Shown here: positions 1 to 11,020 of the stretch, in pieces
How the letters are laid out: the number at the start of each line of letters is the position of its first letter
Numbering within the stretch: the first letter of the stretch is position 1
Assembly (NCBI GenBank): GCA_935421135.1
Contig: OW285189.1
Span: 10,189,072-10,253,071 of the forward strand
Length of the DNA: 64,000 bases
Origin: Bugulina stolonifera
Taxonomy: Eukaryota > Bryozoa > Gymnolaemata > Cheilostomatida > Bugulidae
Reading direction: 5' to 3'
The notes under the pieces: generated by a model
What the model saw: the letters and a program-made list of their open reading frames with translations, nothing else
Told to the model about the DNA's origin: nothing
Databases searched by the model: none
Made by a program: the position numbers and the translations under genes

Positions 1-246
1 ACAACCTTTTATTTATTCTATCGCTACTATTGTGAAAAGCTTATTTAATGTATTATGTATGCTGACTTAACACATGCACACAGTCTTTTCTTGCTAATAA
101 TAGCTATGACATACTCCTTTAGATATGTGTCTTTTATTCATTCAATTGTGTTTGAACTATTATATAAAGGTATTTTAACATGTGTACACATATGGATAGA
201 TGAGTAGAACTAGACTACACAAAGATTTTATCAAATCCTTCTCTAT
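1..246. other. AT-rich DNA left of the truncated polymerase-B element
   Basis: No reading frame or repeat is recognised. The stretch directly precedes a polypyrimidine tract and splice acceptor of the polymerase fragment at 296, so it may be intron or internal sequence of a longer copy of the mobile element that continues left of the window. The other copy lacks this sequence because it was deleted there. This is inference from comparing the two copies. Confidence 0.4.
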
Positions 247-295
247 TTATTCTTCGGTGTCAGCACCCTCCAACCCGTCCATTTTATTTTCACAG

Positions 296-443
296 ATTCG
301 TCAGCAGAGAGGAGTTTGAGTACGTAGAAATGGACACGGATAGCGCTTACATGGCCCTGAGTGCTCGTAGTATAGATGCGCTCATCCGAAAAGATAAAAA
401 TTTATCAGAAGAGGAAACCAAACGTATAGCTACACCCAGCTAA
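296..443 (+). pseudogene. Fragment of family-B DNA polymerase, motif C region
   Basis: An exon starts after the acceptor at 294-295. It reads in frame through the polymerase motif YVEMDTDSAYMAL, which contains the catalytic DTDS of family-B polymerases. After the conserved stretch IRKDK the sequence jumps, by an internal deletion, to material that lies 344 bp further on in the sister copy. The frame is then wrong and stops at 441-443. It is a dead fragment. Confidence 0.8.
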
Positions 444-823
444 AGACCGGACTCACCTACCTCTATGGTAAGCGGAAGGTTGCAGAAGACGGGGTGAGTA
501 CGAGTCCTATAGAATGCTAGTACTGATTTCTCGGAGATGAGACTACTTCATTCGATAAATTGGAGAGTAAACGAACAGTGCAACATAACCCTTGTACATA
601 TACCCGTATATTTTTCTTCACATTCACTCTCTATTGTAAGGGGTCTCCGTCCTCAAAACGGAGGGTTTACCGGTTGTAACCTTAAAACCGAGCAATAAAA
701 CACTAGCTAATACATTAAAAACCATTTACCTCGCCAAACCAAAGGGGTAGACGGTACTAGTGCAACTTCCACTCATACTCACCCCTTATCAGTTCACATT
801 TCTTCTATCGTCTTCATTCGTAG

Positions 824-1321
824 GTGGGGGGTGACATCGCACGCGCACGATGCGCTCTCTCCCTATCGGAGTTTGCTACCCGGGGGAAAGTGGACGCGGT
901 GGTCGAAGAAATTGGTGGGGAGTCAACGGCATCATCGTGGAGGCGGGTCTATTTGTAGGATGATGATGATGTTGATGATGATGATGATGATGATGATGAG
1001 AAGACAGCCATCCATTTATTCCATTTATCTATTTCTACCCCTCCGAGCGAGGATGTCGCCGGCGAACCACCTCGCGAGGTCTACGGTTTGAAGCGCGAAA
1101 GAGCCACCGCCTTCACTTTCCCTCGCCGCTCGTCACGGGGACGGGCGATTTCCCTAGGGGAGGGTCCGGGGGAAACGAGGGTTAAGGCGCGAGTCTTTCA
1201 TCGGAGGTCCGGGGGCGCTCGAACGGAGGAGCGCGCGAGTGCGGTGTCACCCCGACCAGTTCAGTCTCAACAGTCCCCGGCGAAGAAATCATCCGGAAGC
1301 ACCACCACCACCACTCGGTAA
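824..1321 (+). pseudogene. C-terminal Asp-rich and Ser/Arg-rich tail of the element's polymerase gene
   Basis: This segment follows an acceptor at 822-823 and corresponds to 62349-62873 of the other copy. A second acceptor-like site at 957-958 precedes a GAT tract. From 959 the frame is open for 120 codons: 4 Asp, one Val and 8 Asp, then a Ser/Thr/Pro and Arg-rich tail ending in a run of Thr before TAA at 1319-1321. In the sister copy the same frame stops early. That this tail belongs to the polymerase transcript is inferred from the GTGAGT donor at the end of the polymerase exon; no homologue is recognised. Confidence 0.45.
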
Positions 1322-1503
1322 GTTTCTTATAGTAGTATAGTCAGCGTCGTAAACTCTGCACGGGCACTCCGCACGGGCGTACCCTATCATTACTCCAACC
1401 CGTATTTTTCTTCGCTTCACCGTACTATTACTCTCAAACGTATTGAAATTTAAAACAAATTCGTGTACCATTACCCTCGCTCACGTTTTTCATAGCCGGA
1501 TAT

Positions 1504-2048
1504 CATTACTCTAACCCGTATTTTCCTTCGCTTCACCCTACTCCAGCCGACGGTCCGCCCGCGAGGGCCGCGACGGGTCGTTGGGGCGGGAGAGCGGGGG
1601 AGGGGCGGGGGATGGGCGGGGGGAGGGCGGCGTGGGGCCACGGCTGGACTCGCGAACGAGAACCGCCGCGAGGCGGAGGGCGAGGCGGAGGGGTTTGGGG
1701 TGGGGAGGGGTGGGGAGGGGCGGGGACGGGTGGAGGGAGGACGGGTGGGGTTCGCGGGGCGGGGGGGGCGCGCGCGTACGCGCGCGCCCCCTCGCCCGAG
1801 CCGTGGGACCGGGCGAGGGGTTTGCTCTTTAGACTGGGTTCTACGGAACAGCCGATGAGGTTTTTGAAACCCCACCCGCGATGGGGGGGAGTAGGTTCTA
1901 GGGCTTTGCACATAGAGTGAGGTTTAGGGGAGAGGAGGGGCGAGAGGACGGGTGGGGTGGTCGTCCGCCCGGGGAGTTTTTGGATCTAGGGCTAATACGA
2001 CGCGGAAAGGGCCGGGTGTCTGTGTAGATCTGCACTGACTATACTACT
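1504..2048. repeat. GC-rich terminal repeat of the left element copy
   Basis: About 545 bp of very G-rich sequence is nearly identical to 62940-63493 and, in reverse complement, to 57030-57564. It includes an alternating GC palindrome centred on GTAC near 1778 and ends in CTATACTACT. Short open frames on both strands here are compositional and are not genes. Confidence 0.9.
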
Positions 2049-2494
2049 ATCGTTGTGCATTGCACACATTTTTGTGCTAATTTAAATTATATTGCTCTAC
2101 TGTTAAATTTGAATAAATTAAATTTCAACTCTCGGGTAGACTAAATCATAGCACATATTTTCATTAATATTCATTTCGAGTTTATATTTGATGATAAACA
2201 ACTGCTTTGCATTATAATACCAATATTGCTGGATTGGCACAAATAGTGTAGTTACAATACTTGGTAGCCAACTAACTACCCCATAGAGCTCAACGGTTTC
2301 CATGGCTACAGTTGATAGCATGCAGTGTATTTGGCAACAAAAAGCGATTTGTCATGTAGATACTTAGCATAACATGTGGAATAGCTGAATGAGCAAGGCG
2401 GTCTATTAAACTGTGGAGACTAATAGAGCAAGCAATTAATTTGAATATAAAGATCCGTTTTTAGAGTATCATTCACACAGTTGAATCTTAAAAG
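2049..2494. other. 5' flank of the Hox gene
   Basis: This is 446 bp of AT-rich sequence between the transposon end and the Hox start codon. It must contain the 5' UTR and possibly the core promoter, but no clear TATA box or initiator can be singled out. The end of the mobile element is therefore less than 450 bp from the Hox start codon. Confidence 0.4.
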
Positions 2495-5400
2495 ATGAGT
2501 ACGTTTATAATGGGACAGCCATTTTATGGTGGTACAGCTGACAGCGCTGTAAATTATTCTCATCCTTATTTAGCTAGGGGTGCTGCCGATTACTACAGAA
2601 ATCCTTACAGCGTATACACACCACAAACTGTTGAGACAGCGGATCGAAGGTAAGTGCCTATAATACAATTCAAAGTATTTAGAATCTTTGAAAATATGAA
2701 CATGGGACTACTTTTTGCTTAGTCTTCACATTTTATATGTAAAGGTAAAATTATTATGGTTTGATGTACAGACAGGATGGTTGTCACTATATACATGTAA
2801 ATATGTATACAATTCTGAAAGCAGTTTTAGGTCTAGTGGTAAATTGTGGGTATTTACTGAAACTGTTTTAGTATACAAATCGTACAAGGAAAAACAGCAA
2901 TGAAACTACTTTATTTATAGCATGCAATAAGTGAGACCTCAGTACGTATGGATGTGCTTGTGTTATAGTTGTTGCTACTACAACTTCCGCCGTCAATAGT
3001 CGCAACTTTTAAGATGTCTTCTTCTTCAGCGAATTTATAATCATTTAAATTCAAATAGTGACACAACAAATCACTTCTGTAAGACAAGTGAATTCTGAAT
3101 TAGCATAAAATTATTGTTCTAGAATATGAATGAGGCTGGTCTCCTTCACCGTATGACAGCTACTGAATTCCTCGTCTGTTCACCATTCATCAATTTTGAA
3201 TAATTGGTCCCTCATAATTTTTCGTAGACATTGGCTGAATTTGATATATCGGTCAATTTCTCGTAGCTATGCAACGTGATCCCACCTACATTTTTGGGCC
3301 ATAACAACTCAATTTGAGCCCCTTTTTCAAGTATCTTCAGACATGGCCATAGCAACTTCACCCAATCTATTATCGATGCCGTAAAAGTTCTCTTGGTAGA
3401 TGATTTATATTTGTCTTGTATAAAAAACTAGCTTTGAGATAAAAAGATGTCTGAATACATGCACCCCTAGCCTATACATTTGTTGGTAACAAACACTGAC
3501 TGGTATTTCTCTGATGAACAATGTCATTACCCTTTATGATCAAGTGACCATTACCGGTTACCATTTCTTACAATACTTAGAAATAATCAGCACTGGGTAA
3601 AAAATGCTAGTTTACCTATTTTCTATAGAACTTGTTTTTATTTCTATGCTTTTAGAAAGAACGCAGTTGACTTTCAAATTTCATAATTGTAAATAAGTTC
3701 TGTCAAAAGTCTGTAATATCCGAAGCATATCAGATTAGAGATAAACCACTATGTCAACGTTTAACAAATTCTAATTTTCATATGCATATATCGCGTCTGT
3801 TTGGTGTGAAATGGTGTTTAATTCACTAATTATGTTCTTGTACAGGTTTAGAAAAGTTACAAGACTTGATCTTAGTTTATGATTGTGTGTATGCACATGC
3901 CTTTAGGAATTTGTTTCATAACATCTTTGGTGTGGGAACCTCATTTTCATTTGGCATACTGTAACTCGGATTGTGAAAAGAGAGAGTCTTAATTCAAGGA
4001 AATGCTAAAAAACACAAATTAGCCAGATAATCAATTTCCTGTTGTTAATATCTGCAGTGTATCACAAACACCATGACTGTGAACTTTCTGTGACATTTAT
4101 GACATATATATTCTATTAATATGTATATGTGGTGACTATAACCTACAGTGGTGTTGTTACAGGTTTGCTGATGATAACAGTTCCACATATGCAGCTAGTA
4201 CATTACCAACTTCCTCCAGCTACTCCATGGGCTATGCTAACACCACAGCACCTCACTCCACCACAGTATCTCCCTCCAGTAATGGTAAGTTCTGGACCAT
4301 CTTCATTAAGTACACTAGTTCTTGGTTACATTAACTATAAAATGGTAGCCTTTATAGTGGATAGTGGGCTTTCCCTTAGTTAGCCTGGTGTGAAAACCTT
4401 TTCAAGTCTTAAACTTAAAATAGCTCGAGTTGCTTGGGCCAATATTATTGGAATCCTGCAAAGTATTTGTACTACTGTTAGCCTGTCTTCAGCACAACAC
4501 ACGGGAGCCTGGCTATACAATGATACAATAATACAGTGTATGTTATACCTAGTGTATAGTATATTATGGAAATCATTCTACACCCTGGTAATAGAGATGA
4601 GTAATAAAGGAATTTACCGTGATATGTTTTACTTCTTTAATTACATCATGACTGTCATAATATTAGATGAATAACAGAAAAATTGTATTACATCTCTTTT
4701 TAGTAACACATTACATACAGTATATTAATAAACTGCCATATCTACATACATATGTCTCACTAGCTGATTCATAATATAGTTGTAAATGGAAGGACTGGTT
4801 TTTCTGATAACTGGTTACTGGTAACTGGTTACTGGTAACTGGTTACTGGTAATTGGTTACTGATAACTGGTTACCGATAACTGGTTACTGGTAACTGGTT
4901 ACTGGCTTTTTCGGGGAGCTGTGTGTAATGGAAAATGAAATGAAAGTTGACTAACGTTCACCGGTTCAAGGCCGGACTGTATTTCTAAGGAATCACTGTT
5001 AGCACTAACATGGGTGGAATTCCATAATTAATAATATGCAATAGTTTTAGTTTGTGGTATATTTGCATATAACTGATTCTCACCACTTATGATTCCCATC
5101 AACTCCCCACAGTCATATTCAGATTATGAAAATGTATTGTCTGTGTAGTTTGGGTGGTATGTCATTAGTACGTCATGTTTTAGCACTTGGTTGATGTTTA
5201 AAGTGACCGAGGGCTTATATATATTTTTGTGTGCTACTATTATTTTACAACCTGGTTTCTATTGTTCAAACCATGGAATACTCATGACTATTGCAATAAA
5301 TAAATTCACTTGGTCACGTCAGAACCTGAAGGTTACAGGTTTAATTTCTCTGCTACCCACTTCTCGATCCCTCAGACCGTTGAGTTCCTCCATTAGGAGT

Positions 5401-8400
5401 TCACTTTACAATGTACTTCAAAGTATAAATATGATGGCACACACAAACATGTAAATAGCAATCAGTTGTTCATGTGTTATATTTTCATGGGCAGTCTACA
5501 AGTAGATTAGGGTGATTACTGATTATGTACATTTCCAATTGTTGCAGCTGACAAATTCAAAGTTACATGTAAGTCTGGCTGGTTTATCTTCTATATACAG
5601 TATATCTAAGGTGCATAGTATATCATAGTACAAGGTGAATAGGTTTTTTTTTGTAATGTATCACACCTAAGGCATTGGCTCTATTTACATATACATTGTG
5701 GAGGTTCTACTCTACTGAACCTCTGAAACCATTGGTAGGACTCTACGGCTCACTTACTCATTTGCTTCACGAGTAGAATATCAAACAGTAAAAATAGTAG
5801 CTAAATGATATCATACCATATCAAGACCAACAGCTAACCACTGGCATCTGTATATACTTCTCAGGGCCGTAACTTTAGGGGCGGCAGAGCGGCATGGCCG
5901 CCCCTAAATTTCAAAATAAAGTGGGCCAAAAATGGTGTTTTTGAATTCAGGGGTATCAATTCTACGGCGGCCATAGAGTTATCTTCTCCTATGACCGCGG
6001 TAAAGTTTTCCTTACTAGGGATTTCTAAGGATGTAGTATAGAATATAGTTTATGCGACACGCTACTTTTCCACAAACCAATCAAATTATTGGATTACTAG
6101 AAATAGCCAATCATTAATTACAATCAGGGTAGTTAGCCCAAGGTTTGTAGCTACTTATAATTGCAGTTGCATAATATGTGGAATATTGAATATAAAGCCA
6201 AACCGGCTCCATGAATTACCTTAATCTCAAGCTACATAACTTGGAATTTTCCGTACAGACCAAATAACTTGTTGCTACTTTTTAAGTTCTAACTGCTTCT
6301 TTACAACCTCCATCCTCCAATAAAAAAGATGAACATTGTATAGGCTTCCAAGTAGATTGTTAGTATGTATGTGAGCAAAGCTTATTGCTAGATTTGGTAG
6401 CTACATGAGTGGGGTTTTGATGTTATTAAAAATAGACATTAATAAAATATAATAATAATTAATAAATTGATATTTATATATTATAATAATAATAATTATT
6501 ATTATTATTATATAAATATCAATTTATTAATTATAAGAACAGAATCAATTAATTAAATAATACAAAATATATTATTATTATAATTTATTATTATTATTAT
6601 TATTATAATAAATTATAATAATAATATATTTTGTATTATTTAATTAATTGATTCTGTTCTTATTCTTGTCAGTGTAGGAAAAAATATTTTTTCTGAAGAA
6701 TGAAAATGCAAAATCTTTTGGTGCTAGTGTTGGCAGACTTATCCGTTTATTATTTTTTTGTTTCTGTAGTTTTATTTTGTGCCATGATAGTATCCTGGTC
6801 AGTAGTTTAAGTAGACTAGCCAGTACTAGTAATGTCATATCTAGTGTGCTTAAGGTGGCCTAGTTGAGATAATATAGGTCTAATTTCTAGTGAAGCTTTA
6901 GTAGTGAGGAATAATTACTTAGAGAACCCATTTAGCTTATATTTTTTCGGCGCTCAAACTTATTCTATATCTGTTTATGAAAAGCTCAGTTTAATGTATC
7001 ACACCATGAAAAATTTCAACTGTCTTGTTCTACTTTGATTTACTTGACTATACATATCTAATACCCAATTATTTTGAGCAGTAATTTTACACCTTAAACG
7101 TCCCGAAATTGCATATCTAGGTAGTAATTTTCCAATTTTTTTCCGGGGGAGACCCCCGGACCCCCCTTGCGGGAGGGCGCTGCGCCCCTCCCGCACCCAC
7201 CCCGCCCTCGCGCTCCGCGCTCGGGCAGGCCGCTGGCCTGCATAAACACCCGACCTCTAGCCACCCCAAAAATTTTTCAAAAGTTACGCCCCTGCTTCTT
7301 ATATTTCATATATAACTGTATAACTGCTAAGTCATTAATAATAATCTCCCCTTGATATGGGATAATCTCACCAAAGTTTTGGCAACCGTGATAATTTATA
7401 ATTATAGGTTAAATGTTTCAGTAATTAATCATGCGTATTATCGCTATAGCAAACAAATACATGTAATTTATAATAATAATATATCACCCATCAATCCTAT
7501 CTAATCCAATTCTACTTCATTTATTTTGCCTAATATCATAATATGCCTTATATATTAACCCAGTAGTGTAGTGTAGGCTATAAAATAATAATTTTTCACC
7601 CCCAAACAATTACTTTGTTTATTTTAATTATTGATATAAAATACATGTACATACAATGCATTTATATTCACACACATAAAACATTATAATGTGTCATAAT
7701 GAAAATTCACAGTTATTGACTAGAGTTTCAAATCTAGTCTGAGATTCATTGTGTGATTTCGGTAGTTGTTGGAGGGATGGATTGGGGTGCCCAGACCACT
7801 AGGCGTATCCATGTAGAATAATCTAATGAAACTAAAGCTCAATAAAAATGTTTTACTATTTCTTATGCAAGATTTGGGAAATAGTGTAATATTGTGATGG
7901 TACGCCCAGTCGTATCTTACATCTGACACTCATTATTGTGTGCATACATGTATATATCTGCTTGTACTTTACTCCTATATTGTTGTATATGATTATATGA
8001 TTATATCTAAGTCTTTTAATGCCTTTTATACCCATGTACAGAGGCCCGACCTCTCAGAATCCATTGATATTCATTTTGTACATGAATTGGACCATTATAA
8101 GCAACTTTTGTAGAACCCGACCTATTTTGGGTCGGCCGTCGGGCTTCCGGCGGCCATCTTGTTGCGCAACTTCCGGACGACCACACGTCGTCTTTTCCCG
8201 ACGTCACGTCGGCCGGAAGTCCTTATACTATATAAAGGGCACTGTTTTACTGTTCATTGTCTCAGTCTTCACTTGGCTTTCAATAAAGACACATCTATAC
8301 TTGATACAGAGATCTTCACTTCCTTTTGCCAGGTCATTCGCTTAGCGAACTGCCTACTAGGTCGGATCTTTCTCTTTCATTGTATAGTCTGAAGGTCGGA

Positions 8401-11020
8401 CTTGAGATCAGATGGGTCGTCTTTGGTAGTATTTGGGCTACTGAGACCGCTCGATCTTTCATGTAATGCGAAGTCCTATTACCACTCATAGGCACTTCAT
8501 TTCTGGGTCGATAGTCGTCCAAGGACGACCGCACCAAATCACAGAAACCATTACAATATTCCAATGTGTTGTTGGCTCAACCAGTTACCTGGATGTGCTG
8601 GTTGCCATCGAGGTCTTCTTTCTGGGAGGTAGAAGAACACTGGAGATTGCACTTTGGTGGTTCAGTTCACCAAAATGGCTAACCACCATGAGTTAAATTA
8701 TACAGATATCCAGGTTCTACCCATAGGTTTTCTTGTAATAGTATTTACACACACTGTAAAACCTAAACAAGTATAAGTAGTTTATATTGTATACGACATA
8801 ATTTTGTAGCAAGTCGCCAGCTACTGCACAGATTGGGAATATTACAACTTGTATAATTGTTGTATTTATTGAAATATTGTTATCGGTAATATTGTTATTT
8901 ATATTATTATTACATTACTGTAATTATTTCTTTACTCAGGTATTCCAGTAGATGGAGCCCCAGTTACTCCCACAAATGAAACGTTCAGTCCAAATTCAAA
9001 CTCAGGGAATCTTCCAGCAGTTATCTACCCTTGGATGAGACGTATGCAGGCACCAGGTAATAATTTTCTCATAAACCACAATATCTATTTCTAAGCCTGC
9101 CTGTTAGGATGGGGGTGAAGGTTAATGGAGATTTCATTGTGCTTTCTTTCAGTTATGAAACAATATCCATAATTTCCTCCTAGATTTATACTATTGCATC
9201 CTTCCTATAATATTTATGTTGAAGTTGTCTATATCTGAACAAATAACAGGGAAATACAGTTAGACAGTGCTGCTAATCTTCATTAGATACCAAGTATCAT
9301 AGTCAGACGAGATTTCCATCTTGTGAAGACTTGTACAAAGCCATTTTATTTTAATTAAACCATTTTATAGTAAATAGACTGACGTTTTTAAAATGTTATG
9401 AAACAAACAATTCCATTGCAAAGGAAATCCTGAATGGCAAGTAGTTGGGCTAGTTGTATCCTTCGTGATTATGTGGTAGCTAATACCCAAGAGATGCTAA
9501 GCACTAGGCAACAATAAAATAATACTTTACTATTAGTGGGATTTTCTTTATAAAGTCCAAGAAATTTATGTCGGCCTACTTTATATTTATTCTATTGAAA
9601 TGAGGCTATTGAAAATATAGTAACAAAGTGTAATAATAATTAAGAGAAGATGTACTTGTGGCATGTCTATGACCCTGTTATGCAATAAACTATAATATTA
9701 TAATCTATGGCACTTCACAACTTAGGCCAGCACAAGTTGGCAAATAGTAATAATCAATCATCAAGTACTTATGATTTTGCCAGTGCTTAAAATTACCATT
9801 TTTAGTCAAAACAAGTGACTAGCAACTCAACCTTCAAGCGAATTTTGTCAGAGAAATAACTTGAAGACTGCAAATTGGAAGATCTTTCAACAATCTTTAT
9901 GTTATTGTTTTAGCACAGTGGAAAATGAACCCAATTAGCAGACAAGTATCCATGCACTCATTTTCATAAAACAGTAAACAGGAGCTATGTTCTAAGTTAA
10001 AAATTACAACTTTTACACACATAAAAGTCATAAGACATAAATCGGTAAAGAATGGTTAACAAAAATTATTGCTTATTGCACACTGCGGCCTACACAGAGT
10101 CCAGCACATATACAGGAGTTGTGAATAACCTAGGCCAGTAAAACTGGTCAACTTTTGAGGTACATGTAGATTTACTCTATCTAGTAGTTCGCAACTTTAA
10201 TGTAGTGTAGATACACTTTTACTTTATCTAGTAATTGGCAACTTAAACTGGCGGTATTCCAGTAGGAGATTTGGTGGTTTAGAGTTCCACCATTATGTCA
10301 AATATACAAAAGGTATAAGAGGTTATTTTAGTTTGGTGTCAGTAGCAGATTGGTACAGTAAAGAGATGTCTGTATGGTATTATAATGTCAACATTATTAA
10401 TATACATATTATATGGCTGTGTTACAGCACCTACTAAATGGTAGGTCAATATGTTCTAAAGTATGCAGTGGTGATAAAATCGCTCTATATTTATAATTCT
10501 ACTTAGATGTTACCTAGCACGAACCTTGTGTTTCCAAACAACAGATATACATAAGATAATTAGCCAGTTTACCAACAGTCTATTCTGATTACATCAACGG
10601 CCTTCCATCCAATTATTATTTAAATGAGTTCCTTTTACTTACCGAGTTTCCATCTGGAAACAGGATACAACCTCATTTTCAAACGCTTGCGTTATTTTAA
10701 TCTGTTTCTCCCTTTTTCCAGCATCTGGGTTCGATGGAGACAACAAGAGAACTAGAACAGCTTATACTCGGCAGCAAGTTCTTGAGCTGGAAAAAGAGTT
10801 CCATTATAACCGTTATCTAACGAGACGCAGACGTATAGAAATAGCTCACACTCTCACTCTCAGCGAGCGGCAAATTAAAATATGGTTCCAAAATCGTCGA
10901 ATGAAATGGAAAAAAGACCACAAGCTTTCAAGCTCAAAAGGACGACTTCCGGAAATCAAAAGTCAGAGCTCTACTGGAACTGAAATAGATAATGAAGTAT
11001 CGGATGAAGATAGTTTGTGA
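2495..11020 (+). CDS. Hox4: Hox4/Deformed-class homeobox transcription factor, four coding exons
   Basis: Exons are 2495-2649, 4163-4284, 8940-9056 and 10722-11020. All have GT-AG borders and matching phases, and the predicted protein is 230 residues. Exon 1 gives a short N-terminal Hox motif ([13 protein letters not shown]) and a Tyr-rich stretch. Exon 3 carries the PBC-binding hexapeptide IYPWM. Exon 4 carries the 60-residue homeodomain, with [19 protein letters not shown] in helix 1, the Hox4 signature [11 protein letters not shown], and recognition helix [22 protein letters not shown] directly after WK is typical of Hox4/Dfd. The C-terminus is short and acidic ([10 protein letters not shown]). 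It should be a nuclear DNA-binding patterning factor. The intron between hexapeptide and homeobox is common in the family, but two further introns upstream are not. The flanking genes are not Hox genes. Confidence 0.93.
4805..4905. repeat. 14-bp tandem repeat in Hox intron 2
   Basis: About seven imperfect copies of CTGGTTACTGGTAA lie in tandem, ending at CTGGCTTTTTCGG. It is a minisatellite with no coding content. Confidence 0.85.
6457..6532. repeat. Perfect AT-rich inverted repeat (hairpin 1)
   Basis: A 24-bp left arm (6457-6480) is exactly complementary to 6509-6532, around a TTA/ATA-rich loop. It adjoins a second, longer hairpin with two bases between them. Confidence 0.9.
6535..6661. repeat. 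Near-perfect AT-rich inverted repeat (hairpin 2)
   Basis: AAGAACAGAATCAATTAATT at the left is mirrored by AATTAATTGATTCTGTTCTT at the right end. Each arm is over 50 bp, almost perfectly paired and made mostly of A and T. It could extrude as a cruciform or be transcribed into a long hairpin. Confidence 0.9.
7893..8555 (+). mobile_element. Solo LTR, copy 1 (Hox intron 2)
   Basis: The 663-bp unit starts TGTGATGG, ends CCATTACA, and is flanked by ATAT on both sides. Inside it has a TATA box (CTATATAAAGGGC near 8229) and a polyadenylation signal (AATAAAG near 8282), the layout of an LTR U3-R-U5. It is nearly identical to 25833-26500. No gag or pol lies beside it, so it is a solo LTR. Short frames on both strands are not genes. 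Confidence 0.75.

Larger units (their letters stand above)
247..2048 (+). mobile_element. Right-hand part of a second copy of the polymerase-B element
   Basis: The sequence from about 247 to 2048 matches 61415-63493 of the complete element in the same orientation. It contains the DTDS polymerase exon, the polymerase 3' end, the GAT-repeat tail and the GC-rich terminal repeat, and it ends in the same CTATACTACT terminus. About 344 bp present in the other copy (roughly 61583-61926) are missing here, so polymerase coding is lost. The six bases after the terminus are ATCGTT, but the matching left duplication would lie outside the window. One subterminal unit (about 1385-1503) is kept next to the terminal repeat here, whereas in the complete element such units lie only at the left end. 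Confidence 0.85.
5862..7294. mobile_element. Non-autonomous DNA transposon in Hox intron 2
   Basis: The left end reads CAGGGCCGTAACTTTAGGGG. The right end, in reverse complement, reads CAGGGGCGTAACTTTTG, giving an imperfect inverted terminal repeat. CTTCT borders both sides (5857-5861 and 7295-7299). The interior has two AT-rich hairpins and, near the right end, a GC-rich block with CCCCCGGACCCCCC and GGGAGGGCGCTGCGCCCC. No transposase frame is present. CAGGG-type ends suggest a hAT-like family, but the flanking identity is 5 bp rather than the 8 bp expected, so the superfamily is uncertain. Confidence 0.6.

Noticed and set aside
831..1091. Frame with a poly-Met stretch
   Set aside because: It is the wrong phase of a GAT tract (ATG repeats). 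The Asp phase is more plausible and is the one that continues in both copies.
1471..1920. Overlapping frames of 80-150 codons on both strands of the GC-rich block (also at 57043-57535 and 62969-63480)
   Set aside because: They lie within the terminal inverted repeat, occur on both strands in several frames, and consist of Pro/Arg/Gly translations of a G-rich sequence. They are compositional.
5857..7299. Calling the intron 2 element a definite hAT transposon
   Set aside because: The flanking identity is only 5 bp and no transposase is present, so the superfamily remains open.
8016..8345. Frames of 60-110 codons repeated at 8016-8564 and 25941-26509
   Set aside because: They fall inside solo LTRs on both strands, cross the TATA box and polyadenylation signal, and have no retroviral motif.
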